A DNA stretch of 64,000 nucleotides from Nitrospira sp. (lineage in GTDB: Bacteria; Nitrospirota; Nitrospiria; Nitrospirales; Nitrospiraceae), in NCBI GenBank assembly GCA_029194725.1, contig JARFXQ010000014.1:1-64000 (forward strand), read 5' to 3'. Shown here in pieces: positions 8,479 to 17,552 of this stretch (positions are counted from its first letter, which is position 1; every line of letters starts with the position of its first letter). The translations under genes and the position numbers were made by a program. The notes under the pieces were generated by a model. It had not been told where the DNA came from and made no database searches. It worked only from the letters and a program-made list of their open reading frames with translations.

Positions 8479-10056
8479 CTAAGGCTTGATAGGCCTTTCC
8501 GTTGAAGAGGGGGGAGGGGCTGTCGACGGGAGTTCGAGTCGTTCGAGCATTTCTTGCTTCAGTCGAGTAGGTTCTTCGATTCGGTTCTCTCGTTGCAGAG
8601 AATTCGCATCTCTAGCCTTTCTCGCGTTCAATTCGATCATGTCGCTCTGATCTCGCACGACGTGAGGAGTCAGAAATACGAGGAGATTGAGTTTCTCGGT
8701 CGCGCGATTCTGAGATTTGAACAGCCAGCCGATCCACGGAAGGTCTCCCAGCAATGGAATTTTCTGTTCACTGAGTGTGATATTGTCACGCACCAACCCT
8801 CCGATAACGAGCGTCTGTTGATCCTGGGCAACCGTCGTAGTTTCCATGGATCGCTTGGTCGTTGTGGGGCCGACCGGGACAGAGGAGGTGCCGGTGCCGA
8901 TGGTTTGAGCCACATTTTCTGCGATGGCCGTGATCTCTTGCTTGATTTCAAGGCGAATTAACTCATCTTCGAGTACCTGTGGTGTCAACTCTAACGTAAC
9001 ACCTACGTCTTTCCGCTCGATTGTGACAAGAGTCCCGCCCGTGATGCCCTGGGCTTGTCCGGTTGGAAAAGGACGATTCTCACCGACGACAATCTTGGCT
9101 TTCTGATTATCAGCGGCCAGCACTTGCGGAGTGGAGAGGACGTTGGTGTCGGTCATGCTCATCAGGGCATGGAGGAAGGCGCGGACATTAACTGTGCTCA
9201 AGACTGCCGGGGCTGCCCCGCCCGTGGCCACGCCACCCGCGATGGCCGCCGCAATAGTTGAGATGTCCTCCGGTGCCCGGTTAAGTGAGCCGATTCCCCC
9301 GATCATACCATTCTTTCCTAGAGCGATCACCTGCGTAGGATCGGTGCCGAGTTGTCTCAACCGGTCGACTTGCACCTCGAGGATGACGGCTTCCACGAAT
9401 ACCTGCTTGCGCTTGACGTCCAGGTCGTGGATCACTGGGTGGAGATGATTCCAGGCGATCTTGGTCGAACTGATCACGATAGAGTTCGTTGCCTTATCGG
9501 CAAACACTTGGACCGGAGCCTCGAATTCGGTCAAGGGTCTGATCGGGGGCCTGGTGCCGGGCGTCATCTGTGCAACCGTTTGTGAGCGTGCAACCAGGTT
9601 CGTCAAGACGGCAGCGAGATCCGTGGCATTGGCGTTTTTGAGTTTGTATACGAATACACCGCGTTCAGGAGGTAGATCGCCCATGGCAACGACCTGGTAC
9701 ACATTCCCCCCTTTGGGAACGACTGCCAACCGAGCGGCTTCCAATGCCGCGACGAACATGTTGTACGCCTGATCTGACGAAACCTTGGTGGGAGAAAACA
9801 CTGAAATTTTCCCCCCCTGTTTTTTAATGGTTTCATCCAAGACGAAGTTCTTCCCGGTCAGTTCGCTGATAAAGCGGACAAAGATCGGAACATCCACATC
9901 GCTAAAATCAAGCGCTACCTTTGCTGCGTTGCCTGCTGTACTCTGCGAGAAAAGAGGAGGAGGGACGGCGAACGAGACAAACAGGAACAAAGCCAGACAG
10001 GCTCCAAGTCTTCTGGTTGTTTTCAATGGACGACAACCTATTGAAAGGCCTTGCAC
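8479..10056 (-). CDS. Secretin (GspD/PilQ family), orphan
   Basis: 525 residues. The signal sequence is at ~14-38 (LGACLALFLFVSFAVPPPLFSQ-like). An N0 domain (~45-125, LDFSDVDVPIFVRFISELTG) and an N1 domain (~135-225, VYKLKNANATDLAAVLTNL) follow. The secretin core (~235-490) has the signature VPLLGDLPWIGWLF-like IPLLGDLPWIGWLFKSQ and LLVFLTPHVV. Only two N-domains are visible, fewer than in full GspD. The tail is proline-rich and may hold a pilotin site. The protein would form an outer-membrane multimeric pore. No ATPase, inner-membrane platform or pseudopilin gene is nearby, so its partners must lie elsewhere. Confidence 0.88.
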   Translation of the reverse strand: MQGLSIGCRPLKTTRRLGACLALFLFVSFAVPPPLFSQSTAGNAAKVALDFSDVDVPIFVRFISELTGKNFVLDETIKKQGGKISVFSPTKVSSDQAYNMFVAALEAARLAVVPKGGNVYQVVAMGDLPPERGVFVYKLKNANATDLAAVLTNLVARSQTVAQMTPGTRPPIRPLTEFEAPVQVFADKATNSIVISSTKIAWNHLHPVIHDLDVKRKQVFVEAVILEVQVDRLRQLGTDPTQVIALGKNGMIGGIGSLNRAPEDISTIAAAIAGGVATGGAAPAVLSTVNVRAFLHALMSMTDTNVLSTPQVLAADNQKAKIVVGENRPFPTGQAQGITGGTLVTIERKDVGVTLELTPQVLEDELIRLEIKQEITAIAENVAQTIGTGTSSVPVGPTTTKRSMETTTVAQDQQTLVIGGLVRDNITLSEQKIPLLGDLPWIGWLFKSQNRATEKLNLLVFLTPHVVRDQSDMIELNARKARDANSLQRENRIEEPTRLKQEMLERLELPSTAPPPSSTERPIKP

Positions 10057-10861
10057 GATGGACTATTGATTCGGTGGTTTCGGTGGTATCAATTGAGCTG
10101 AATACGTGGGTCTGACCGTATCATAGCCGTATCGAATGACACAACCAGGATGAGGTTTTTAGAAAGGGAGCCTAAGCTCGTGCGTGGAAGAGGGGGCCAT
10201 CTCTGCAGCTTCATCCTTTTCTGGATTGGCGGAGCCGGTTCTTCGCAGATCGTTAAGGACTCTCACAAAGCGTCCGATAAAGCGCGGCTACGTGTGTGAC
10301 AACTCAACTAACGGATTCTAAGAACATAACAAAGCAAAGGTACCGTATTAGCCGATCAACTGCTCCGTGGGACAATAGTGACCCCCTACGAGCCTCTGGT
10401 CTCCACTCTCAATGGAGTTGACGAGTAACGAGCCTGTATCAAAAAACGCATCTACGTCATGATGATCAGGCACTTTCAGTCAGTCTGAAATAGTGATAGT
10501 TCCGGTATAGGTCGATTGTAAGGCGTAGCGTTCTACTTACATTTTCACCAATTAAATCGATTAGTCTGTCTCACGCTGTGTAGGTCTGATTTTGTGGCCC
10601 TCTCTGAGGGGTCAAGCCGGGGCGGGCAAAGGTCTGTCCAAAATTGGGTGGACCATGGCAATCTAAAGTATGGTCATTGGAAAACACATTAATTTTTCAT
10701 AACTTGTCCTAATGAATCATTAGACAGCGAGGCATCCATGTTGCAGTCTTCTCAAAGGTTTTACCCCCCCTATGCCAATGCCTAATATCAAGGAAGTCGA
10801 GGAGAGCAAATTCACCCTCTGCTGCAGACTCTCAGAGGTGGGGATCTGCTAAGGTTGTACC
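10057..10861. other. 805 bp intergenic region without a supported gene
   Basis: Divergent promoter region between the secretin and the giant TPR protein. I find no RNA gene, riboswitch core or convincing ORF. AT-rich blocks occur near 10690-10720 (ACATTAATTTTTCATAACTT), about 150 bp before the GTG start at 10862, and may hold a promoter. It is unusually long for this gene-dense window. Confidence 0.5.
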
Positions 10862-13800
10862 GTGCGTGCGAACAAAAAACTTCCTTTAAAATCTGACAAA
10901 TCCGAGGCCACCCGTGGCCACAAGCGTGGTGTGGTGGGCTACAGCAAGAAGACCGCTCTTCTTGAGGAAGCTATCACCCAAATGAACGCCGGAAAATATG
11001 GGCGTTCTTCTACCGCGCTGAAGGAATTATTGACACTCGATCCGCACAACATGGAGGCGCGGCGACTTTTCGCTACCCTTCACCTTCGTCTTGGGAGCCT
11101 TATACCCGCAAGACAAGCCTTTGACTCACTTATCAGCGAAGCGTTTCAGCGCCAAGACTATTGGCTCGCAGAATCGTTGCTTCGAGAGTACTTAGCTGCC
11201 GGTCCCCGATGCGTTCCATTCCTAGAGAAACTTGGAGCGCTCTATCAGGGGAAAGGAGATGTACTCGAGGCCGTTGCCGAGTACGCCAAGGCGATCGATA
11301 TCTTGATCGAAGACCCTGATCCCGACAATCCGCACCATGCCTCTCAACTCTACGCAAAAATACGAGAGTTTGCCCCCGCGAGTCCGGTTGCCTTTCGGTT
11401 GGCTTCTTGCTTTGATCCGCAAACCGGTGAGTTGCTGGCCCGTCAGTCTGGCGAATCTGGACAATCGGTTGTCGCTCCATCACTCGACGTGCCTGAGAGT
11501 GGTCAGGGTATTCAGGCAGGTTGTGAACCGATGGATGGGGTGATGCCGTGGGAGATTCAGGATGTTCATACGATGGTGCCGGAGGACCGCAAGGTAGTCG
11601 AGGACTCGGATTTATCAGGATCTCCTGTCACACCGACGATCACGGACATTCCTGCAGTTCTAGAGCCGGCTTTCAATGGAGGATTGGTGCCCTCTGATCC
11701 ATCTTTACGAGGGCAGGCAACGAGCAGCGCGAATGACGTGCGAAGCGATGCACCGGAAGAAACTTGCTCCCCTGAATCAGAGAGTGCCTCTCCTGGACCT
11801 CGGATCGAGGATCTTCCAGGACAAGTTGCTCCTGGAGGTTTCCATCCCTTCGCTCCCTCATCAGTGCCCGATGCGAAAAGCTCAGAGACGCAATATGGGC
11901 TGGATCCAGCTCTGTCGACAGGTGGTCATACCGAAGCCCAAACGCAGGATAGATTATCGGTCGAGGCTGAACCAGTGGCACCATCTGATGTTAGTGACTC
12001 ATCCACGGTTTCCGCGCTCGCGGAGCCTGTCAATGTTTCGGTGACTTCGCCCAAGTCTACAGTACAGTCCATCGAGGCTGTCGACGTTACGCTCTCATCC
12101 CAGATGGAAGAGCTATCAGCACCCGCCTTCTTAAACACGGAACCGCCGACTGCTGGACCAATAGAGGCTAAGGATCGACCACCTTCCCTCCAGCAGCCTG
12201 TCGAGACTAATTCAAAGGAGGTGGTTACTGAAGCCCCTCCAGTCGTCCGTGCTCCATCGAATGCCGAGTCGGTTTCAGTCAATGAGATTTCAGAACCATG
12301 GAAGCAACCCGGCTTCTCATGGGAATCAGTGTTTAATAGCGCATGGAAATTCGGAAGTGATCATTCAGCAAATGCCTCCCCGCCTGGAATATTACGAACG
12401 AACATCGAGGAAGCACCTCTCGCAGCAACGTCACCTCCCCAGGAACAGGTATTAGAAAATCAAACGTTTGAAATTTCGGAGCGTGAAGAATCAGCGTCGC
12501 TTAGTGACCCGCCCACATCTGGAATTCAAATTGCGTCGATGCCATGGGATCAAGTTCAGGAGTCGGTCATCTCGATTCCTCCGGCGCAAACAGATCAGCC
12601 GGATGCCGAAGGCACGGAGGCAACGATAGTTCAATCAGCTGGTGAAGTTGACACGCATTTGATAACGAAAATAAGTGAAGCTCAAGCCCAACCTCCGATC
12701 TCCCCACCTAGCCCTGTTGCAGAAACGGAAGCGTTTTTGATTACTCCAGCTCAAGAGACACCGGTCTCGACTGAGCCTGAGATACTGGCTGCTGATTTGG
12801 GACAAACCGCTTCCACGGTAGAAAGCGCTCCTGCCTTGGCAGAACTGGAACAGCAGCTTCCGGTGGTGAACGGTCCTACCATGCATGCATCGCTGCCTTC
12901 GGAACCCATTGTCGCAACGATAATGCCGCCGGTTCTTGCGAATGGACAGGTCGCAGACGATATAGTGTCTCCCACAGAGGTTTCGTTTCAGGGTGCTGAC
13001 CCCGTCTTGAGCACGGAGGATGATCGTACGATAATTGCCGCTCAGAACCTCGTTCAGGAGTCTACGGCAGAACATCCCGCTACCCCATCACAACCGACCT
13101 GCGAGACGTTGAGCGGGGAAACCAGCGAGATTCCATCTTCCATCCCGGCACTCAAGCAACACAACATCTTGGAACTACCGTCTGAAACGGCGACCATTCC
13201 TCATCTCATTGAAGAGCCGACCGAGGTACAGGTCCAGGAACGGCAACCGAAGGCAATGGCGTTAGTTGAGGCGCGAACTCCCATTCCTACACCGGTTCCC
13301 GGGCCAGTGCCAGTACAAGAGGAATGGATCAAAGGTGGAGAACCGACTCAATTTGTCGAGCCGTCTCAAGCCACCCCTGGTGCCCAGGTGTCTGCCTCGA
13401 TTTCAGAACGGCAGGAAGTCACCCGGTCTACGTCAGTGGCTACTGCTGCAGTTGATGTGCTCTTTGAGTCGTCCCGAAAGGTCAGGTCGACCGAGGCACG
13501 GGAATCTGTCGCAGAATCAAAGCCTGTCCGAAAATCCAGTACTACGCTGAGTCGAGCCAGCATTGCGATTGCGGAATTTGTCGGCTCTTGCTTTTCGACC
13601 ACGCGGGCTATTGTGGTGACATGTGTGAGTTTGGTGATGCTCTCCGGGATCCTGATGGGGTTGGGAATTGGTGCCATCGGACTGACCTGGATTATGATGG
13701 AAGAGGCACCATCTCCGGCATTCGAACGCCTCACGACCACTCCTCAACGCACTCTGTCGGATTTCAAGAAAAACGGCTACTTTCTTCTCCTTGGGATTGA

Positions 13801-14992
13801 CGCGCCGATCGAGCACGACCCGATACAGGCAGGGTATGATCGCAAGCAAGATATCAACGAGGGTAATTCGGCGTTGGCCTGTTTTGGTGGTTCCGGATCG
13901 AGGACGATCGAAGGATCGAATGCATCAGCCGATGTCATGCGTGGCTGGGTTCGCAGTTCAAATCCTGTAGGTGAGTTCAAATCCCATCAGCAAACCATCA
14001 AGGGATGGGGCAACCAGCATCAGACGTCGCTCAATCGGTATGGCCAATGGCAAAAACTTCCCTTTGAAGACTGGGGTTACGGCCAACCTACTGGTCCACC
14101 ATGTACTGCGATGGTCTTCGCCCACCAACTCTATGTGGCAGATGGATTCCTACAAGGTGCCGATTTGGGCATCGATCGACTTGAAACGGACATGGAAGTG
14201 TGGCGCATCGTATTGAGTCAGGCAAGGACCCTTGGCGTGAAAATGATGGCTCTGCAGGCGATCAATGACAACATTGCAGTCGCTTCGGGGTTGCTCGTCC
14301 GCTCCGATTTCGATGGAAAATACCTGGGGCGCATCACGAAGTTCCTCCGACCGCTTGACCAGGTGGAACAGTCCATGCGCTGGCCTATGCAAAGCGGGCT
14401 GGTCTCTGCCTCGAAGACTTACGACAGCCAGATGAAAGCAGCGAGGGCCAAGGAGCAGCCACTGTACATGATGGTGGTATCGGCTCTCCCCTTGCCGGTG
14501 CAACGTCGTCTCAACGCCTATGCAGAATATTACGACGCGTCGTACAAAGCTGCTGGCGAAGGAAAATATGCTTCGTTGCCAAAGTGGAAAGACTATCTCC
14601 ACTTTCCGGCATCCGGCCTCATGGACTATTTCACTAATCCTATCGAGAATGTCGTCGGTCTTGAACCGCTTGCTCCATGGGATCGATACAACGGATTCGC
14701 GGTCGATACGGATGCCCGCCTCCGACTTGCCAGCTTACAAGCCTGGCTCAGGCGTGGCCCCACAGATGGAGATCTTCTCACACGGATCGCGAAAGCAGGG
14801 CAAAATTTCTATGATCCCTATACGGGGTTGCCGATGTTGGTAAACATGAAAAAAGGTTTTCTATACAGTGTCGGATACGATGGAAAGGATCAAGATGCCG
14901 ATCCACAATCGGATGTGGTGGTAGAGATTCCTACCGCACAAACGTCTCCCTCTTCGGTGAAACCCTCAGCTGTCTCCTCTAAGTCCCGATAA
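10862..14992 (+). CDS. Giant protein: TPR region, long disordered linker, one membrane segment, unknown C-terminal domain
   Basis: 1376 residues; GTG start with AAGG 8 bp upstream. Residues ~30-190 are helical TPR-like repeats (EEAITQMNAGKYGRSSTALKEL; WLAESLLREYLAAGP). Residues ~190-880 are low-complexity, rich in Pro, Ser, Thr, Glu and Val (for example IPTPVPGPVPVQEE), with no repeats of fixed length, and are probably disordered. A single membrane helix lies at ~913-947 (AIVVTCVSLVMLSGILMGLG). A 420-residue globular C-terminal region follows, with NGYFLLLGIDAPIEHDPIQAG and WMMEE-flanked start. If the TPR part is cytoplasmic, the C-terminal domain is periplasmic. I do not recognise the C-terminal family. 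It is preceded by a divergent secretin, which hints at an envelope role. Confidence 0.75.
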   Translation: MRANKKLPLKSDKSEATRGHKRGVVGYSKKTALLEEAITQMNAGKYGRSSTALKELLTLDPHNMEARRLFATLHLRLGSLIPARQAFDSLISEAFQRQDYWLAESLLREYLAAGPRCVPFLEKLGALYQGKGDVLEAVAEYAKAIDILIEDPDPDNPHHASQLYAKIREFAPASPVAFRLASCFDPQTGELLARQSGESGQSVVAPSLDVPESGQGIQAGCEPMDGVMPWEIQDVHTMVPEDRKVVEDSDLSGSPVTPTITDIPAVLEPAFNGGLVPSDPSLRGQATSSANDVRSDAPEETCSPESESASPGPRIEDLPGQVAPGGFHPFAPSSVPDAKSSETQYGLDPALSTGGHTEAQTQDRLSVEAEPVAPSDVSDSSTVSALAEPVNVSVTSPKSTVQSIEAVDVTLSSQMEELSAPAFLNTEPPTAGPIEAKDRPPSLQQPVETNSKEVVTEAPPVVRAPSNAESVSVNEISEPWKQPGFSWESVFNSAWKFGSDHSANASPPGILRTNIEEAPLAATSPPQEQVLENQTFEISEREESASLSDPPTSGIQIASMPWDQVQESVISIPPAQTDQPDAEGTEATIVQSAGEVDTHLITKISEAQAQPPISPPSPVAETEAFLITPAQETPVSTEPEILAADLGQTASTVESAPALAELEQQLPVVNGPTMHASLPSEPIVATIMPPVLANGQVADDIVSPTEVSFQGADPVLSTEDDRTIIAAQNLVQESTAEHPATPSQPTCETLSGETSEIPSSIPALKQHNILELPSETATIPHLIEEPTEVQVQERQPKAMALVEARTPIPTPVPGPVPVQEEWIKGGEPTQFVEPSQATPGAQVSASISERQEVTRSTSVATAAVDVLFESSRKVRSTEARESVAESKPVRKSSTTLSRASIAIAEFVGSCFSTTRAIVVTCVSLVMLSGILMGLGIGAIGLTWIMMEEAPSPAFERLTTTPQRTLSDFKKNGYFLLLGIDAPIEHDPIQAGYDRKQDINEGNSALACFGGSGSRTIEGSNASADVMRGWVRSSNPVGEFKSHQQTIKGWGNQHQTSLNRYGQWQKLPFEDWGYGQPTGPPCTAMVFAHQLYVADGFLQGADLGIDRLETDMEVWRIVLSQARTLGVKMMALQAINDNIAVASGLLVRSDFDGKYLGRITKFLRPLDQVEQSMRWPMQSGLVSASKTYDSQMKAARAKEQPLYMMVVSALPLPVQRRLNAYAEYYDASYKAAGEGKYASLPKWKDYLHFPASGLMDYFTNPIENVVGLEPLAPWDRYNGFAVDTDARLRLASLQAWLRRGPTDGDLLTRIAKAGQNFYDPYTGLPMLVNMKKGFLYSVGYDGKDQDADPQSDVVVEIPTAQTSPSSVKPSAVSSKSR

Positions 14993-15030
14993 GCCTGCCA
15001 TTAGTCTCGCTTTGCTCCGAAATCCCTTGC

Positions 15031-15059
15031 TTGACAGGGCTTGGAGTATTTCACACAAT
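15031..15059 (+). promoter_or_regulatory. Sigma-70-type promoter candidate for the amidohydrolase
   Basis: A perfect -35 TTGACA (15031-15036) is followed, after exactly 17 bp, by CACAAT (15054-15059), a -10 that matches TATAAT at four of six positions. Transcription would start near 15066. That places the possible TTG start at 15041 inside the promoter and favours the ATG at 15092. Confidence 0.5.
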
Positions 15060-15091
15060 CAGTGGTCGTTGTATCGATGAAGAGGTGCGTT

Positions 15092-16576
15092 ATGGGACAG
15101 TCACCAAGACTATTCGTTGGCGATCTTTCCGTGAAGAGGGGTGGGACTTTTCCGACCCCTGTTCCGACGCGAGTCGTATCCAACGAAGAGTTTATCCCGA
15201 TTTGCCAAACGACCGAGCAGGCGCGCGCCGAGCGAGTAACGAGAGACTTTGTTGAAAAGGCGTCAGCTCAGAGTGGACTGACACGTCGAGACTTCTTGAA
15301 GACCACCGGCGGTACGGCGGCGGCGCTACTGGCCATGAACACCATATTTGGCCGCTTTTTCCAGATCGGGGAGATTGAACTGTTCGAAACAGCGGCGTTT
15401 GCCGAGCAACAGGGGACACCGTATTTTATCTTCGACGTGCAAACCCATTACGTCAGTTCCCACTATGACCCGTCTGATACCGAAGCCAATCGTAAAGGCG
15501 CCGTTTCCAAACATGCACTACTGTCGTTGAGAAAGCACATTCGCGAGATGGGACTCAACCCGAAACTTGCAGAAGACCGAGGCACCCTTGATGATCTGTC
15601 ATGGAAAACTTTTGTGAAAGAAGTGTTTCTTGATAGCGAGACAACCGTCGGGTTGATCAGTACGCCGCCAGGGCCCTATCCGCAAGAAGCCGTCGTCCCG
15701 CCGAACGAAATGGCTCACATTCGTGATGAGATCAATCGGTTGGCTGGTTCGCAACGGATGCTGGCTCACGGTCTGGCGACGCCTCAGCTGGGGGCGGCTG
15801 ATTTAGAATTCATGGCGATGCAGGCTGAAATCCTCAAGGTCGATGCGTGGAAATGCTACACCGGTTCCTGTCCGAAGGGGTTCGACCGAGGCTGGCGGAT
15901 GGATGATGAGCACATCGCCTATCCAATGTTAGAACAGGCGCGAAAGCTCAACGTAAAGCGGATATGCGTTCACAAGGGACTGCCCATTGGGCCTGTGCCG
16001 GACTACAACCATCCAAGGGATCTGATCAAGGCGGCCAAAGACTTCCCGGATCTCGATTTTTTGGTGTATCACTCCGGGTTCCGAGGCGTGGCATCGATCG
16101 ATCAGATATTTTCGACGACCGGCGAGATCCCGTGGACGACCGAGTTCTGCCGGATGAAAGAAGCGGAGCCGAGCATTTCTAATATCTATATGGAGTTGGG
16201 TTCGACCTTCGCGCAATTGGTGACCACCCATCCGTTGATCTGTGCGCATCTGCTGGGGCAAATTATCCGCTCATTCGGCGTTGATCACGTCCTTTGGGGA
16301 ACAGACTCCATCTGGTATGGAACGCCGCAATGGCAGATCGAGGCGTTTCGGCGATTCCAGATGCCCGAGGAATTGATCGAGAAGCATCAGTATCATCCTC
16401 TGACAAGGCGGGCGAAGGAACAGGTTTTTGGATTAAACTCAGCCAGGCTGTTCGCAGTCGATGTCGAGACAAAACGGCGCCAGGTGCCGAATGACGCCCT
16501 AGGTCGGCTCAGAATGGGCTACTTGGAAGAGGGGCCTGAGCCAAGCCGAAGAGTGTATGGATGGGTGGCGGGATGA
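15092..16576 (+). CDS. Amidohydrolase-family protein with Tat-type signal
   Basis: 494 residues from ATG 15092, which has AGAGGTG just upstream. The open frame extends to 15041, but the promoter there makes that start unlikely. A twin-arginine motif, TRRDFLKTTGG, followed by hydrophobic TAAALLAMNTIFG suggests Tat export of a folded metalloenzyme. The n-region is unusually long (~48 residues). The TIM-barrel body has FDVQTHYVSSHYD near its start, where H-x-H/H-x3-H metal ligands of ACMSD/amidohydrolase-2 proteins are expected. It also has VYHSGFRG and HVLWGTDSIWYG, the latter carrying the conserved catalytic Asp. Substrate is unknown. It is probably periplasmic. Confidence 0.75.
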   Translation: MGQSPRLFVGDLSVKRGGTFPTPVPTRVVSNEEFIPICQTTEQARAERVTRDFVEKASAQSGLTRRDFLKTTGGTAAALLAMNTIFGRFFQIGEIELFETAAFAEQQGTPYFIFDVQTHYVSSHYDPSDTEANRKGAVSKHALLSLRKHIREMGLNPKLAEDRGTLDDLSWKTFVKEVFLDSETTVGLISTPPGPYPQEAVVPPNEMAHIRDEINRLAGSQRMLAHGLATPQLGAADLEFMAMQAEILKVDAWKCYTGSCPKGFDRGWRMDDEHIAYPMLEQARKLNVKRICVHKGLPIGPVPDYNHPRDLIKAAKDFPDLDFLVYHSGFRGVASIDQIFSTTGEIPWTTEFCRMKEAEPSISNIYMELGSTFAQLVTTHPLICAHLLGQIIRSFGVDHVLWGTDSIWYGTPQWQIEAFRRFQMPEELIEKHQYHPLTRRAKEQVFGLNSARLFAVDVETKRRQVPNDALGRLRMGYLEEGPEPSRRVYGWVAG

Positions 16577-16578
16577 GC

Positions 16579-16694
16579 GGACGGAGCAGGTCGTGTCTTC
16601 TGCTCGCGCACCGCGCACGCAGGACTGATTGTAGAGCCAGGCGGAGGGAGGTGCTCGGTGCATGCGTGCAACGAGCCATCGACCTGCTCCGTCC
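16579..16694. repeat. 15 bp perfect inverted repeat, 86 bp apart
   Basis: GGACGGAGCAGGTCG (16579-16593) and CGACCTGCTCCGTCC (16680-16694) are exact reverse complements. They flank 86 bp of mixed sequence between the amidohydrolase stop and the AIM24 gene. This is too far apart for a simple terminator. It resembles the termini of a small non-autonomous element, or an RNA that closes a large loop. No flanking target-site duplication is obvious. Confidence 0.5.
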
Positions 16695-16734
16695 GTCGAT
16701 GAATGAGCGGGTAAAAGAATAAAGGAGCGTCAGG

Positions 16735-17418
16735 ATGAGAAGTGAGATCTTATATCCCGGTGCGTTTCCGATGGTGCGAGTTGAGTTGGCAGAGGGGGAA
16801 CATATCAAGGCTGAGTCAGGCGCGATGGTGGCCTGCTCACCGACCATCGACATTGAAAGCAAAATGGAGGGAGGGTTTCTCGGAGCGCTGTCACGAAAGT
16901 TTCTGACGGGAGAGAAGTTTTTCTTCCAGACGTTGCGCGCCAGTCGCGGTGCCGGCGAGGTGTTGCTTGCGCCGACGGTGCCGGGCGAAATTGTGGTTCT
17001 CGATCTCGACGGCGTCAGTGAGTATATGGTGCAGAAGGATGGATTCCTGGCTGGTGCCGATGGGGTGACGATCGACAGTCAGATGCAGAGTATGAGCCGT
17101 GGACTGTTGGGCGGGGAGGGCTTCTTCATCCTCAAAATGAGCGGAAAGGGAATGCTCCTACTGAACAGCTTCGGAGCCGTTCACAAGATCGAGTTGAAAC
17201 CGGCTCAGGAATATATCGTGGACAATAGCCATCTGGTGGCTTGGTCCACCACTACCACGTACAACATCGAAAAGGCCACGTCCGGATGGGTGGCCAGCTT
17301 CACGTCGGGCGAGGGTTTTGTCTGCCGATTCCGTGGACCGGGCCTTGTGTTCATTCAGAGCCGCAATCCAGGCGGCTTTGGAGCGTGGGTAAGGCAGTTC
17401 ATTCCTGTCACCGAGTAG
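16735..17418 (+). CDS. AIM24 / TIGR00266 family protein
   Basis: 227 residues with RBS AAAGGAGCGTCAGG before the ATG. It starts RSEILYPGAFPMVRVELAEGE and contains ESGAMVACSP and GGFLGALSRKFLTGEKFF, all typical of the TIGR00266 family. This all-beta fold is related to mitochondrial AIM24 and has no defined biochemical role in bacteria. There is no signal peptide. A 125 bp foldback element begins at its stop codon. The M48 peptidase follows on the same strand after 134 bp. Confidence 0.85.
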   Translation: MRSEILYPGAFPMVRVELAEGEHIKAESGAMVACSPTIDIESKMEGGFLGALSRKFLTGEKFFFQTLRASRGAGEVLLAPTVPGEIVVLDLDGVSEYMVQKDGFLAGADGVTIDSQMQSMSRGLLGGEGFFILKMSGKGMLLLNSFGAVHKIELKPAQEYIVDNSHLVAWSTTTTYNIEKATSGWVASFTSGEGFVCRFRGPGLVFIQSRNPGGFGAWVRQFIPVTE

Positions 17419-17542
17419 CGGCAGCTGAAAATGGCCGTCAACTTTGTTCTCGGCTCGCAAGAAATCCTCACCGTACCCCTGAGGGTACGCCTCCGGTTTC
17501 TGCTTGCCTGCGGCCTCGTTCACGGCCATTTTGAGGTGCCGC
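17418..17542. repeat. 125 bp foldback element (nested palindrome)
   Basis: Outer arms 17418-17438 and 17522-17542 pair as GCGGCA-N4-AAAATGGCCGT with its complement; 17 of 21 positions match. An inner hairpin at 17473-17488 is GTACCC-CTGA-GGGTAC. The sequence between pairs imperfectly along most of its length (CTCGGCTCGCAAGAAA with TTTCTGCTTGCCTGCGG). The whole spacer between the AIM24 and M48 genes is therefore one long hairpin. This is the architecture of a REP/MITE-like element. Copies elsewhere in the genome would confirm it. Confidence 0.65.
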
Positions 17543-17552
17543 ACGCTTCACG

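Noticed and set aside
8479..10056. A type II secretion or type IV pilus locus
   Set aside because: Only the secretin is present; no ATPase, platform, pilin or peptidase gene lies in the window.
15041..15091. TTG start at 15041 (or ATG 15077) for the amidohydrolase
   Set aside because: 15041 lies within the -35/-10 promoter candidate; ATG 15092 has the better ribosome-binding site.
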